Assembly (NCBI GenBank): GCA_050248495.1
Contig: JBFWSG010000024.1
Location: 11,353 to 75,352, forward strand
Origin: DASYDU01 sp050248495
Lineage (GTDB): Bacteria; Planctomycetota; Planctomycetia; Pirellulales; Lacipirellulaceae
Direction of reading: 5' to 3'
DNA length: 64,000 bases
Part shown: piece after piece, positions 1 through 7,834 of the stretch
How the letters are laid out: every line of letters begins with the position of its first letter
Numbering within the stretch: position 1 is the stretch's first letter
The notes under the pieces: model-generated
Seen by the model: only the letters and a program-made list of their open reading frames with translations
The model's database searches: none
Told to the model about the DNA's origin: nothing
Translations under genes and position numbers: made by a program

Positions 1-421
1 CGCGGAAGTCAACAAACGGTGGGGGACGTCGCTCGATGGCGATGCGATCACCGTTGAAAAGGAGGGCCGGTTCACGGAGCGGATTCACCACGCCAGGCCA
101 GTGGAAGAGGTCCTCGCCACGGCGCAGGCCTACCATGGCAAACTGCCGATGGCGGTGGTTTCCGGCGGGACGGCGGAGATCGTCCACGCGACGTTGAAGG
201 CGATCGGTGCGTTCGATCTGTTTCCGGTGATCATCACGGCGAGCGACCCGGTGGCGCCGAAGCCTTCGCCCGATGTGTTTTTGGAGGCGGCGCGGCAGTT
301 GGGCGTCGCGGCCGGGAAATGTCACGTGTTCGAGGATGGCGATCCGGGGATCGTGGCGGCCGAGCGGGCGGGGATGACGTACACGGACGTGCGGCTGGTA
401 CTGAAGGCGAAGGCGTCTTAG
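1..421 (+). CDS. HAD-superfamily hydrolase (phosphoglucomutase/phosphatase-like), 5' end outside window
   Basis: The reading frame is open from the left edge, so the N-terminus with the catalytic DxD motif lies outside the window. What remains carries the HAD motif II serine region (VVSGGT), the motif III lysine in KPSPDVFLEAA and the motif IV acidic loop EDGDPGIVAAERAGM, all in the usual order and spacing of the beta-phosphoglucomutase/phosphatase branch. The family uses a phospho-aspartate intermediate to hydrolyse or isomerise small phosphate esters in the cytoplasm. Substrate cannot be inferred. It is followed after 37 bases by a short recurring motif and then a membrane protein gene on the same strand. 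Confidence 0.85.
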   Translation, partial: AEVNKRWGTSLDGDAITVEKEGRFTERIHHARPVEEVLATAQAYHGKLPMAVVSGGTAEIVHATLKAIGAFDLFPVIITASDPVAPKPSPDVFLEAARQLGVAAGKCHVFEDGDPGIVAAERAGMTYTDVRLVLKAKAS

Positions 422-458
422 TTTTGTTCGCGGTTGTGTTGTGGCGGCGTCGAGTTCT

Positions 459-475
459 CTAAGCCGCAAGTGGCG
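459..475 (+). repeat. taagccgcaag motif, copy 1
   Basis: A short motif, taagccgcaagtggcg, lies just downstream of the HAD gene. Two more copies occur at 1345-1360 and 6132-6149, each at the 3' end of a plus-strand gene. The copy at 6132 is a perfect short inverted repeat (gccgc-aa-gcggc); this copy and the next are imperfect. Confidence 0.55.
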
Positions 476-554
476 AAGTTGTGGGCTCGCGGAATTGGCG
501 GCGCGCGCCTGGCGCGGCTCGTTTTTGACGCGGTGTTCGGAGTGTGAGCTATAC

Positions 555-1349
555 ATGCGATCGCGCCCCGTTTCCATCACCGTGATCGGCTGGTTCTTGC
601 TGGTTTCGGGCATGCTCACGTTGCCGGGGGCTTTTGCGCCAACAGATGATCCGCGCGTGGCCGAACTGATGGCGCGGCGGCCGGTGCCAGTCGAGGTGCA
701 GCAGGCCATGCTGCTGGCCGGGGCGGTGGTGAATTTTGTGAGCGGGTATTTCTTGTTGCGCGGTCAGAAATGGGCGCGGCATTTGTACATCGCCTGGTCG
801 CTCGTCCAATTCGGATACGCCTGGATGGCGGCGCCGATTCGGCTGGCGATCGTACCGGGGCTGCTCTTCTTTTCGCTGGTGGTGTTTCTTCTATTCCGGC
901 CGCGGGCGAATGCATTCTTCGCCGAGGAAGGTTTCGTCGACGTCGTCGAGAGGCAGATTCCGCCGCGGCGCGCGTTGGGGATCGCGAGTTATTCGCTGGC
1001 CGGTGTGTTTCTGGCCACGACTTGTTTTGCGGCATTTCTCGACACGCCGTGGATCGAGAAGTCGGTCGCGTTGTTCGTCTTGCTCGTGCCGGTGGCCGCT
1101 TGCTGGGCGGTTGGAAGCCTGGCGTCGGGCGCTGGGCAACGGCTGCGGGATGTAGGCATCTTGTTCGTGGCGACGGCAGCGACAAGCTCGTTCATGGTGC
1201 TGTCGGTGGCGCTGCTCGTGTCGGATCCGGAGTTTCGCGAGCTGATGACGCCGATGAATCTCGACGATTACATGTCGGGGATCGCCTGGATTGGTCTGCT
1301 GGGGGCGGTCGGCGGGCTCGCGCTTTGGGCGGGGCGGGAACAGCGCTAA
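555..1349 (+). CDS. Polytopic membrane protein, unknown function
   Basis: A 264-residue hydrophobic protein with about seven predicted membrane segments (around residues 8-25, 55-75, 80-100, 103-120, 145-165, 170-190, 205-225 and 240-255). ATG 555 is preferred: an in-frame upstream extension from 441 is polar and runs through the taagccgcaag motif, which behaves as intergenic. No catalytic motif or family signature is visible. The end is only 16 bases from the convergent end of the next gene. Function unknown; it may be a small sensor or envelope protein. Confidence 0.7.
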   Translation: MRSRPVSITVIGWFLLVSGMLTLPGAFAPTDDPRVAELMARRPVPVEVQQAMLLAGAVVNFVSGYFLLRGQKWARHLYIAWSLVQFGYAWMAAPIRLAIVPGLLFFSLVVFLLFRPRANAFFAEEGFVDVVERQIPPRRALGIASYSLAGVFLATTCFAAFLDTPWIEKSVALFVLLVPVAACWAVGSLASGAGQRLRDVGILFVATAATSSFMVLSVALLVSDPEFRELMTPMNLDDYMSGIAWIGLLGAVGGLALWAGREQR

Positions 1350-1360
1350 GCCGCGAGTGG
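1345..1360 (+). repeat. taagccgcaag motif, copy 2
   Basis: The motif, here gctaagccgcgagtgg, contains the TAA stop of the membrane protein gene within it. Confidence 0.5.
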
Positions 1361-1365
1361 TTGGA

Positions 1366-2100
1366 CTATGGGACGCGAATCGCCTCGTAGGTGCCGTTGT
1401 CGCGGCGGGCGGCGTAGAGCAGGATGCGGCCGGCGCGGTAATTGGGGCGGAGCTTCTTGCCGACTTCGATCGTGGCGCTCGAGACGGGCTCGCCCGTGTC
1501 GCAGTCGACGACCGCGTCGATGCCGCGGGCGAGGACCGTGTCCACGTCGAGCAGGCCGGTGATGTCCAGCGCGTCGTCGTGTGCCGGCGATGAGAGGTAG
1601 ACGACTCGGCCGTCATTCCTGGAGGACAAAAGTCCCAGCGCGGCCAGCGCGCCGATGACGCCGTCTTGCGTGCCCGCCAGGCCTTCGAGGTAGATATTGT
1701 GCGCGTCGGCGAGCGCGCGGGCTTCTTTCTGAGTCAAGAGTTCGCATTTCGCGCGCTGGCCCCAAGTGGCGATTTCGGGCGGGATCGACTCGGCGATCGC
1801 CAGGCCCGGGTCGCTCCGGGACGGGATCCAATCGAGGATCAGGTCGCGGAGGCGGGCAACGAGGTCGGTCAACGCAGCCGGACCAAGGGATTCCAACTCG
1901 ATCGAAGCACAGCCGTTCTTTTTGGTGCAAGGGACGCGGGGGTCTTCGAAAAGTTGGTGGCGGAGGATCAGGCGGCCGCGGGCGATCGGTGCGAGCTCGC
2001 GGACCAGGTGGCGAGCGAGCTGATTGGTGCCGGGCGTGTCGAGCGTGTCGGTGTCGTCGAGGCCGACAAATATCGATGGGCCGAGATCCAAAACTGCCAT
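1366..2100 (-). CDS. TiaS-like DDTD-motif protein
   Basis: A 244-residue protein whose N-terminus reads FVGLDDTDTLDTPGTNQLAR (about residues 11-30). This matches the GIDDTDS..GT nucleotide-binding motif of the N-terminal domain of archaeal TiaS, tRNA(Ile2) agmatinylcytidine synthetase. A KKNGCASIE segment follows near residue 60. Archaeal TiaS proteins are about 400 residues and carry extra OB-fold and zinc-ribbon domains that are absent here, so this is a short bacterial relative and tRNA modification should not be assumed. ATG 2100 is preferred over TTG 2106. The whole 33-bp gap to the upstream gene is a palindromic repeat, so the two genes are probably co-transcribed. Confidence 0.65.
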   Translation of the reverse strand: MAVLDLGPSIFVGLDDTDTLDTPGTNQLARHLVRELAPIARGRLILRHQLFEDPRVPCTKKNGCASIELESLGPAALTDLVARLRDLILDWIPSRSDPGLAIAESIPPEIATWGQRAKCELLTQKEARALADAHNIYLEGLAGTQDGVIGALAALGLLSSRNDGRVVYLSSPAHDDALDITGLLDVDTVLARGIDAVVDCDTGEPVSSATIEVGKKLRPNYRAGRILLYAARRDNGTYEAIRVP

Positions 2101-2103
2101 GCT

Positions 2104-2131
2104 CAATCGGCGTCGGAGACGCCTCCCACAA
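2104..2131. repeat. Dispersed 28-mer with palindrome ggcgtcggagacgcc, copy 1
   Basis: The core palindrome ggcgtc-gga-gacgcc (2109-2123) is flanked by caat and tcccacaa. It fills the spacer between two reverse-strand genes and ends four bases before the downstream ATG. Related copies lie at 39313-39334 and 44451-44484. Confidence 0.75.
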
Positions 2132-2133
2132 AG

Positions 2134-2832
2134 CTATTGCGATTCGCTTGCGCGAAGGCGGAACCAAACGGCGGCGCTCACCAGGCCCGCGATCGCGCCG
2201 CAGAGCGTGAACGAGACGAGAGCTAGCGGCCAGAAGGAAAGGAAGTCGTGTCCGCCGGCGAGTTGGCCGAAGCCGCCGCCTGTGCCGTTGCCCATGCCGC
2301 CGCCCATTCCATTCCCCATGCCGCCGCCACCGCGACGGAAGAACATCGCCAGTGCAAAGCGCGAAGCGAACGCGAGCAGGTTCGCTCCAGCTCCAGCAGC
2401 GGCGAACCGTGCGTAGAGCTTCCAACCAACCGGCGCACCGGCCAGCGCGAGGTCGAGCAGCGGCCCCAGCGCGAGCAAACTCACGAACGCGGCCGACTGA
2501 ATCTCGCCAAAATTGCCAAGTCGCATCAACCCCGTGGCCGCGAGTGCGCCGGTCGCCATCACGAGCCCGGCCGAACGGCGCGGCACAAGCGCGAGGCCGG
2601 CGGCCATAGGAAACACGGCGCGGAGGATCGCGTGGCCGGGGACGCGGAACGAAATGTGGAGCATCGAGACGGCGACGGCGGCCAGGGCGCCAAATGCCAG
2701 CAAAACAGCGAGCTCGGTCGCCGAAATTGTCGACGCTTCGCGCGTGAGCGCCGACACTCGGCTTGAATGTCGAAGGTTCGTGGTTGGAGCAAACATAAGA
2801 TTCGGACCTTTTCGAATGCTAAGTGGCTTCAT
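2134..2832 (-). CDS. Membrane protein with glycine-rich loop, unknown function
   Basis: A 232-residue membrane protein with about five hydrophobic segments. A low-complexity glycine/methionine/asparagine loop near residues 168-190 (repeats of GGGMGNGM type) separates the last two helices. ATG 2832 has a GGAG ten bases upstream; ATG 2796 with AAAGG is an equally plausible start. It overlaps nothing and precedes the TiaS-like gene by one repeat-filled spacer. The fold resembles small substrate-binding transporter subunits (ECF S-components) in helix content only; no motif confirms that. Function unknown. Confidence 0.65.
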   Translation of the reverse strand: MKPLSIRKGPNLMFAPTTNLRHSSRVSALTREASTISATELAVLLAFGALAAVAVSMLHISFRVPGHAILRAVFPMAAGLALVPRRSAGLVMATGALAATGLMRLGNFGEIQSAAFVSLLALGPLLDLALAGAPVGWKLYARFAAAGAGANLLAFASRFALAMFFRRGGGGMGNGMGGGMGNGTGGGFGQLAGGHDFLSFWPLALVSFTLCGAIAGLVSAAVWFRLRASESQ

Positions 2833-2880
2833 GACATTGTCACTCCGGGCACCGTCCAGAGCGACTGTGTTGAATGTGTG

Positions 2881-3591
2881 CTATTCTGGTGGGCCGGGCC
2901 AATTGCCGTTCGGCGGGAACCAGCGAATGTCGGGGTGGTCGAGCGTGCGACCCTGGCTGCCGGCGTCTTCGCTCGCAACCGATGCCACATGGCCATCGAG
3001 AAACGCAATATTCACGCTTCCCGCATGACGGTCGATCGGCCGGTAGTCGTTCCTGGACGGGAAGACAGAACAGTACGGTCCGAGACTATCTGCCATAAAG
3101 ACCATGGTCTGCAGTGAGCCAACACGGTCGATATGATCGGGACGCGGAGCGGACCAAACTGAAAGCCCCATGTTCATTGCGTAGGTAAAATAGACGTCGT
3201 TGGCTTTGGCCGTTGCGAGCGGTTGAGCCTCGGGACAAATCCAGGGGCAATTGTCGCTGGCTTGCGGATGTCGAGCGGCCGCGTGCAGGGACGAATAGGG
3301 CTCGATCTCGATGAGCGGCGGGAGCGCGTTGAACCAATCTTCTGGGCGGTCGAGACGCGGATTTTGTGCGGGCCCCTGGCCACGCCGCGGGAGATAGCCC
3401 CTGTGGGTCTCGGCAAAACAGTGACACGCCAGCACCCACTTCCGCAAATTCGATTGGCATGCCGCTTGGCGGGCCGCCGCGCGGGTCTGCTGAACGGCCG
3501 GTACGATGAGTCCAACCATTACGCCGATGATCGCGATCGCGGCCAAGAGTTCGACCAGTGTAAACGCGGCGGGAGGACGGCGGGGCAGCAT
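2881..3591 (-). CDS. DUF1559 pseudopilin-like protein, H-X9-DG type
   Basis: A 236-residue planctomycete DUF1559 protein. The N-terminus carries a type IV prepilin signal (AAFTLVELLAAIAIIG) with cleavage expected before F and Glu+5 present, followed by the hydrophobic helix. The C-terminus has the H-X9-DG signature (HAGSVNIAFLDGH). Such proteins are highly paralogous in planctomycetes and are thought to be exported pseudopilin-like surface or periplasmic proteins; their roles are unknown. ATG 3591 with AAGG upstream is chosen over GTG 3633 because it leaves a short basic leader before the cleavage site. Confidence 0.88.
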   Translation of the reverse strand: MLPRRPPAAFTLVELLAAIAIIGVMVGLIVPAVQQTRAAARQAACQSNLRKWVLACHCFAETHRGYLPRRGQGPAQNPRLDRPEDWFNALPPLIEIEPYSSLHAAARHPQASDNCPWICPEAQPLATAKANDVYFTYAMNMGLSVWSAPRPDHIDRVGSLQTMVFMADSLGPYCSVFPSRNDYRPIDRHAGSVNIAFLDGHVASVASEDAGSQGRTLDHPDIRWFPPNGNWPGPPE

Positions 3592-3681
3592 AGCCTTAAG
3601 TTTACCCGCGTAGCCGAACGGCAGATAGCGCACTGGAATGCAGACGAATTTGCGCGTCGGCGGCAGTCGCGGTCGCGTTCA

Positions 3682-4404
3682 TTACGTGAAGATCAGCTTC
3701 AGGCCGGCGATCACGAGGACCACCGCGAGCAGGCGGCGGAGGGTGGGGTTGGTGAGGCGGCGGCGGCCGAGTTCGGAGCCGATCAGTCCGCCGGCAATCG
3801 CGGCCACGATCCAATAGGGAAGCATTGCGGGGAACATGAACGGCTTCATCAACAGGCCGATGATGCCGGCGATCGAGTTCACCAAGATGAACGCGGCGGA
3901 GACGCCGGCGGACTGCTTCGTTTCGGCCCAGCCCATCACCAAGAGCAGCGGACTTAGAAAGATGCCGCCGCCGGTGCCGGTGAGGCCGGAGAGGAGGCCG
4001 ATACCGCCGCCGCAAATGATGGCGGGCAGCTTGGGGAGCGGATGGGCGACATCGGCGACCGGCTTCCACACCAACCGTCCGGCCGCGAACAACAACACCA
4101 ATCCCACGGCGATCTTGAAGGCGCGAATCGGCAGTGTCAGCGCGCCGCCGATAAACGCGGCGGGCACGGACCCCAGTGCGAATGGCCAGAGAATCGACCA
4201 CGAGAAGCAGCCGGCGCGATAGAACTGCACGGTGGCGATCGTGGCGACGAAGATGTTGAGCGTGAGCGACGCCGGCCGCATGGTTTCGGGGGCCATGTTA
4301 GAGAGCGCGAAAGCCGCGATATAGGCCGACCCGCCGCCATGGCCGACGGACGAATAGAGCACGGCAGCAATGAAAATGCACGTAATGAGCGCGAGTTCGG
4401 CCAT
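3682..4404 (-). CDS. TauE/SafE family anion exporter
   Basis: A 240-residue polytopic protein with the family motif SVGHGGGSAY near the N-terminus and about eight hydrophobic helices in two homologous halves; the second half opens with GLTGTGGGIFLSPLL. TauE/SafE proteins are inner-membrane transporters for sulfite, sulfoacetate and related organic anions. The substrate cannot be told here and no sulfur genes are adjacent. ATG 4404 is chosen because it begins directly at the first helix and lies nine bases after an extended -10 element. Located 48 bases or more upstream of the DUF1559 gene. Confidence 0.88.
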   Translation of the reverse strand: MAELALITCIFIAAVLYSSVGHGGGSAYIAAFALSNMAPETMRPASLTLNIFVATIATVQFYRAGCFSWSILWPFALGSVPAAFIGGALTLPIRAFKIAVGLVLLFAAGRLVWKPVADVAHPLPKLPAIICGGGIGLLSGLTGTGGGIFLSPLLLVMGWAETKQSAGVSAAFILVNSIAGIIGLLMKPFMFPAMLPYWIVAAIAGGLIGSELGRRRLTNPTLRRLLAVVLVIAGLKLIFT

Positions 4405-4413
4405 GGTGGGGCG

Positions 4414-4422
4414 ATTGTAGCA
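4414..4422 (-). promoter_or_regulatory. Extended -10 promoter element of the TauE/SafE gene
   Basis: On the reverse strand TGC-TACAAT matches an extended -10 (TGnTATAAT, one mismatch). It ends nine bases before the ATG, predicting a leader of only about two bases. No good -35 is visible, as is usual for extended -10 promoters. Confidence 0.5.
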
Positions 4423-4646
4423 CAAGGTCGACACGCTGTGTGTGCGAGTTCGGCCGGCAGTGTGCGGTGCCGGCGCGATTTGCAGCCAAATGCGTGTGAC
4501 GAATTAGATCACTCACGGTGTGCTCGCGGCATGAAGACTTTTCCCCGTGGCAAGCTCGGCTGGTGTCGTGACGAAGAGAGGAGTAGCGTGAGCGGAATTG
4601 GTCGCGCTGCGCGCTCCTTGAATACGGATCAAGAATCGAGCTCATC

Positions 4647-6125
4647 ATGAAAGTGCTGTTGGTGTCTCCGGCGACTCCGGTGACGTTTTGGAGCTTGAAG
4701 CATGCGATGCGGTTTGTGGCTCGGCGGGCGGCCTTTCCACCGCTCGGTCTCTTGACGGTGGCGGCGATGCTGCCGCGGGAGTGGGAGCTGCGGCTGGTGG
4801 ACATGGACGTCGAGCGGCTCACGGATGATGACGTGCGGTGGGCCGACTATGTGATGGTCTCCGCGATGATCGTGCACAAGGCGTCGGTGGTGGAAGAGAT
4901 GCTGCCGCGGTGCGAGCGCTTGGGGCGATCGGTCATCGGCGGCGGGCCGCTGTTCACGACAGGACACGAGGAGTTTTCCGGGCGGGTGCATGCGGTGATT
5001 GGCGAGTGCGAGGAGTCGATTGCTGATGTCGTGCGAGACATGGAGGCGGGGAAGCTTGCGGACGTGTATCTTGCGCCGGCCGCCTTTCCCGACGTGCAGC
5101 AGACGCCGATCCCCCAATGGGAGCTCGTGAACTTGCGGCACTACGCAACGGCCTCGCTGCAGTTCTCGCGCGGCTGCCCATTCGATTGCGAGTTCTGCGA
5201 CATCATCGTGATGAACGGCCGGCGGCCGCGAACGAAATCGCCCCAGCAGATGCTCGCAGAGCTCGCTGCGCTGGTGGACGCGGGCTGGCACGGCACGGTG
5301 TTTGTCGTGGACGACAACTTCATCGGCAACCGTCGGTGCGTGAAGGAGTTCTTGACGGCGCTGGTGGAATGGCGAAAGGTGCGGCGGCCGCAGCTCGATT
5401 TCCTCACCGAGGCATCGGTCAACCTGGCGGACGACGCGGAGCTCTTGGATTTGATGGCGCGGGCCGGGTTTACGAGCGTGTTTCTGGGGATCGAGACGCC
5501 GGTGCCCGCAAGTCTCCAGGAGTGCCACAAGCTGCAAAATGTCCGCGGCGATCTGGCGGAGAAAATTCGCACGATTCAGCGGGACGGACTGGAGGTGAAA
5601 GGCGGGTTCATCGTCGGCTTCGACCATGATCCCCGCGAGATTTTCGAATTGCAGTTCGATTTCATTCAGCAGACCGGCATCGCGGCCGCGATGGTCGGGC
5701 TGCTCAACGCGCTACCGAAGACGAGGCTCTATCAGCGGCTCGCCGGGGAAGGCCGGCTCAACGCGAGCACCAGCGGCAACAACACCGAGGCGGCGCTCAA
5801 TTTCGTGCCCAAGCTGGATCGACAGTTTCTTGTCGACGGCTATCGGAGACTGATGGCGGCGCTGTACGAGCCGAGCACTTACTACGAGCGGGCGCTGCTG
5901 TTTCTGCGCGAGTACCGGCCGCGAGGGCCACGGCTGCGGTTAACGTGGCGCGACGTGCGGGCGTTTGTGCGATCGCTCTGGGTGATGGGCGTGTGGCGGC
6001 GGGGGCGCGTGGCGTTCTGGAAATACCTGGCGACGGTGCTGGTGCGGCATCCGCGGAAGCTGCCGCCGGCGATTCAGCTGGCGATTCATGGGTACCACTA
6101 CCGGAGAGTGGCGGAGGGGTTGTAA
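4647..6125 (+). CDS. B12-binding-domain radical SAM protein (DUF4070 type)
   Basis: A 492-residue protein. Residues 1-140 look like the cobalamin-binding Rossmann domain (PPLGLLTVAAMLP near 31-43). The radical SAM motif CPFDCEFC (Cys 177, 181, 184) follows RG and should ligate the 4Fe-4S cluster that cleaves S-adenosylmethionine. The C-terminal part has the DUF4070 pattern (NALPKTRLYQRLAGEGRL). This family holds putative methyltransferases and ring-forming enzymes of lipid or cofactor metabolism; the hopanoid C2-methylase HpnP belongs to a related group, but the N-terminus here differs and I do not assign that role. Stand-alone gene. Confidence 0.85.
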   Translation: MKVLLVSPATPVTFWSLKHAMRFVARRAAFPPLGLLTVAAMLPREWELRLVDMDVERLTDDDVRWADYVMVSAMIVHKASVVEEMLPRCERLGRSVIGGGPLFTTGHEEFSGRVHAVIGECEESIADVVRDMEAGKLADVYLAPAAFPDVQQTPIPQWELVNLRHYATASLQFSRGCPFDCEFCDIIVMNGRRPRTKSPQQMLAELAALVDAGWHGTVFVVDDNFIGNRRCVKEFLTALVEWRKVRRPQLDFLTEASVNLADDAELLDLMARAGFTSVFLGIETPVPASLQECHKLQNVRGDLAEKIRTIQRDGLEVKGGFIVGFDHDPREIFELQFDFIQQTGIAAAMVGLLNALPKTRLYQRLAGEGRLNASTSGNNTEAALNFVPKLDRQFLVDGYRRLMAALYEPSTYYERALLFLREYRPRGPRLRLTWRDVRAFVRSLWVMGVWRRGRVAFWKYLATVLVRHPRKLPPAIQLAIHGYHYRRVAEGL

Positions 6126-6131
6126 AGTTGC

Positions 6132-6149
6132 GCTAAGCCGCAAGCGGCG
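6132..6149 (+). repeat. taagccgcaag motif, copy 3
   Basis: The sequence gctaagccgcaagcggcg, seven bases after the radical SAM gene, contains the perfect short inverted repeat gccgc-aa-gcggc. Confidence 0.55.
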
Positions 6150-6172
6150 GGGACGGCGGAGTGCGCATAAAA

Positions 6173-6202
6173 AAACCGGGGCGTGCGGGAACGCCCCGGT
6201 TT
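6173..6202 (-). terminator. Rho-independent terminator of rpoD
   Basis: A perfect 12-bp stem (aaaccggggcgt / acgccccggttt) with a six-base loop. On the reverse strand it is followed by a run of seven T, so it terminates the rpoD transcript 58 bases past its stop. On the plus strand it would also block read-through from the radical SAM gene, but with little T tail. Confidence 0.93.
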
Positions 6203-6259
6203 ACTTCGCGCGCCGCTACGCCGAGCAGGACTTGGCGGCGCGTCGCGGCTAAACGTTTT

Positions 6260-7834
6260 TTAGTCCAGGAATCCAATCAGTTCCGCGCTGCGGCTGGGTT
6301 GCTGCAACTTGCGGACGGCTTTGGCTTCGATCTGGCGGATGCGCTCGCGGGTGACCTTGAAGATGTGGCCGACTTCTTCGAGCGTATAGCTGTAGCCGTC
6401 GCCAAGGCCGTAGCGGAGCTTGATGATCTCACGTTCGCGGTAGCTGAGAGTCTTGAGGACCTTCGAGATCTGGCCGCGGAGCATTTCCTGGGCGGCGCCG
6501 ATGGCCGGGCTCTCGGCGCCGGAATCGGGCAGGAGGTCGCCGAAGTGGCTGTCCTCGCTGTTGCCGACCGGGCGATCGAGGCTGATCGGGTAGCGGCTCA
6601 TCGCCAGCACGCGACGGGCTTCGTCGATCGAACAATCGGCGGCGCGGGCCGTCTCTTCGATCGAAGGCTCGCGGCCCAGACGCTGCAATAGCTGCCGCGA
6701 CACGTTCCGCACGCGGCTCATGGTTTCGACCATGTGGACCGGGATACGGATGGTGCGACTCTGATCGGCCACGGCGCGGGTGATCGCCTGACGAATCCAC
6801 CAAGTGGCGTAAGTGCAGAACTTGAAGCCGCGGCGGTATTCGAACTTGTCGACGGCCCGCATCAGGCCGGCATTGCCTTCCTGAATCAGGTCGAGGAACG
6901 ACAGGCCGCGGTTGCGGTACTTCTTGGCGATCGAGACCACCAGCCGCAAGTTGCCTTCCGAGAGGCCGCGCTTGGCACGCTGATACTCGGTGTAGATCTT
7001 CTTGAGATCGAGGATGCGGTTGCGAAGGCTGGTCGGCGTCTCCTGCAAGGCCCGCAGGATGTTGCGGAACTCAATGAGTAGCGGCTTGTACTCGGAGAGC
7101 GGCTTCTTGTCGGCCTTGGCCTTGGCGATTTGGCCCTTGAGCGAATCGATCCGCTCGCTGAACTGCTCCAGCTGGCCGATCATCGGCTCGATCCGCTGGG
7201 TGCGGAGGCCCAGCTCTTCGACCAACAGCACCGCGCGACAGCGGCGGCGGCTCAAGCGATGCCACGCCGCCTTGCGGGACTGCGGCTTATAGTTCTTGCT
7301 GGTGGCGACGCGATAGTCTTCGGCGTTGCGCTCCAACAGACGTTCGAGCGTAGCCAGGTTCAGCGGCAGGCGGCCGAGAATCTGGTCCTTCTCCAGCCGG
7401 TCGGTCACGGAGACTTGCACCGTGCGATCGAACGGCAGCTCTCCGCGGTGGACGCGGTTGAGCACCTTCACAGCGCTGCGGATCACATAGTCGCAGGCCA
7501 GCAGCTTGCGGCGGAACGCGGCCCGGGTGAGCTCGATCTTGCGCGCGAGGCTGATTTCTTCCTTTCGCGTCAGGAGCGGGATTTCGCCCATCTGCGTCAG
7601 GTACATCCGGACCGGGTCATCCGACCACGATTCGGTGTCGGTCGCGTCGAGCAGCGACTCGGAGTCTAAGTCGGGATCTTCGAGGCTTTCGGCGGCGGTT
7701 GGATCGAGATCATCGCCCAGCTCGTCCGTATCCGCATCCTCTTCGTCGTCGAGCTTCGGATCGAGATCGGTCGCGACGTCGCCGACAACACCTACTTCAT
7801 CCTCAAGATCATGATCCAACAATGAGTCGTACAA
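6260..7834 (-). CDS. rpoD: RNA polymerase primary sigma factor RpoD
   Basis: A 524-residue sigma-70. Order: acidic N-terminal stretch (1-75), region 1.2 (DDPVRMYLTQMGEIPLLTR, about 73-91), a non-conserved insert (about 150-280), region 2 (GNLRLVVSIAKKY, then DLIQEGNAGLMRAVDKFEYR and the YATWWIRQAI melting helix), region 3, and region 4.2 helix-turn-helix (YTLEEVGHIFKVTRERIRQI) near the end. This matches primary sigma factors that direct housekeeping transcription. The first codon is TTG at 7834, with TAGGAG nine bases upstream; no in-frame ATG precedes region 1.2, so a weak start may limit its synthesis. Confidence 0.96.
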   Translation of the reverse strand: MYDSLLDHDLEDEVGVVGDVATDLDPKLDDEEDADTDELGDDLDPTAAESLEDPDLDSESLLDATDTESWSDDPVRMYLTQMGEIPLLTRKEEISLARKIELTRAAFRRKLLACDYVIRSAVKVLNRVHRGELPFDRTVQVSVTDRLEKDQILGRLPLNLATLERLLERNAEDYRVATSKNYKPQSRKAAWHRLSRRRCRAVLLVEELGLRTQRIEPMIGQLEQFSERIDSLKGQIAKAKADKKPLSEYKPLLIEFRNILRALQETPTSLRNRILDLKKIYTEYQRAKRGLSEGNLRLVVSIAKKYRNRGLSFLDLIQEGNAGLMRAVDKFEYRRGFKFCTYATWWIRQAITRAVADQSRTIRIPVHMVETMSRVRNVSRQLLQRLGREPSIEETARAADCSIDEARRVLAMSRYPISLDRPVGNSEDSHFGDLLPDSGAESPAIGAAQEMLRGQISKVLKTLSYREREIIKLRYGLGDGYSYTLEEVGHIFKVTRERIRQIEAKAVRKLQQPSRSAELIGFLD

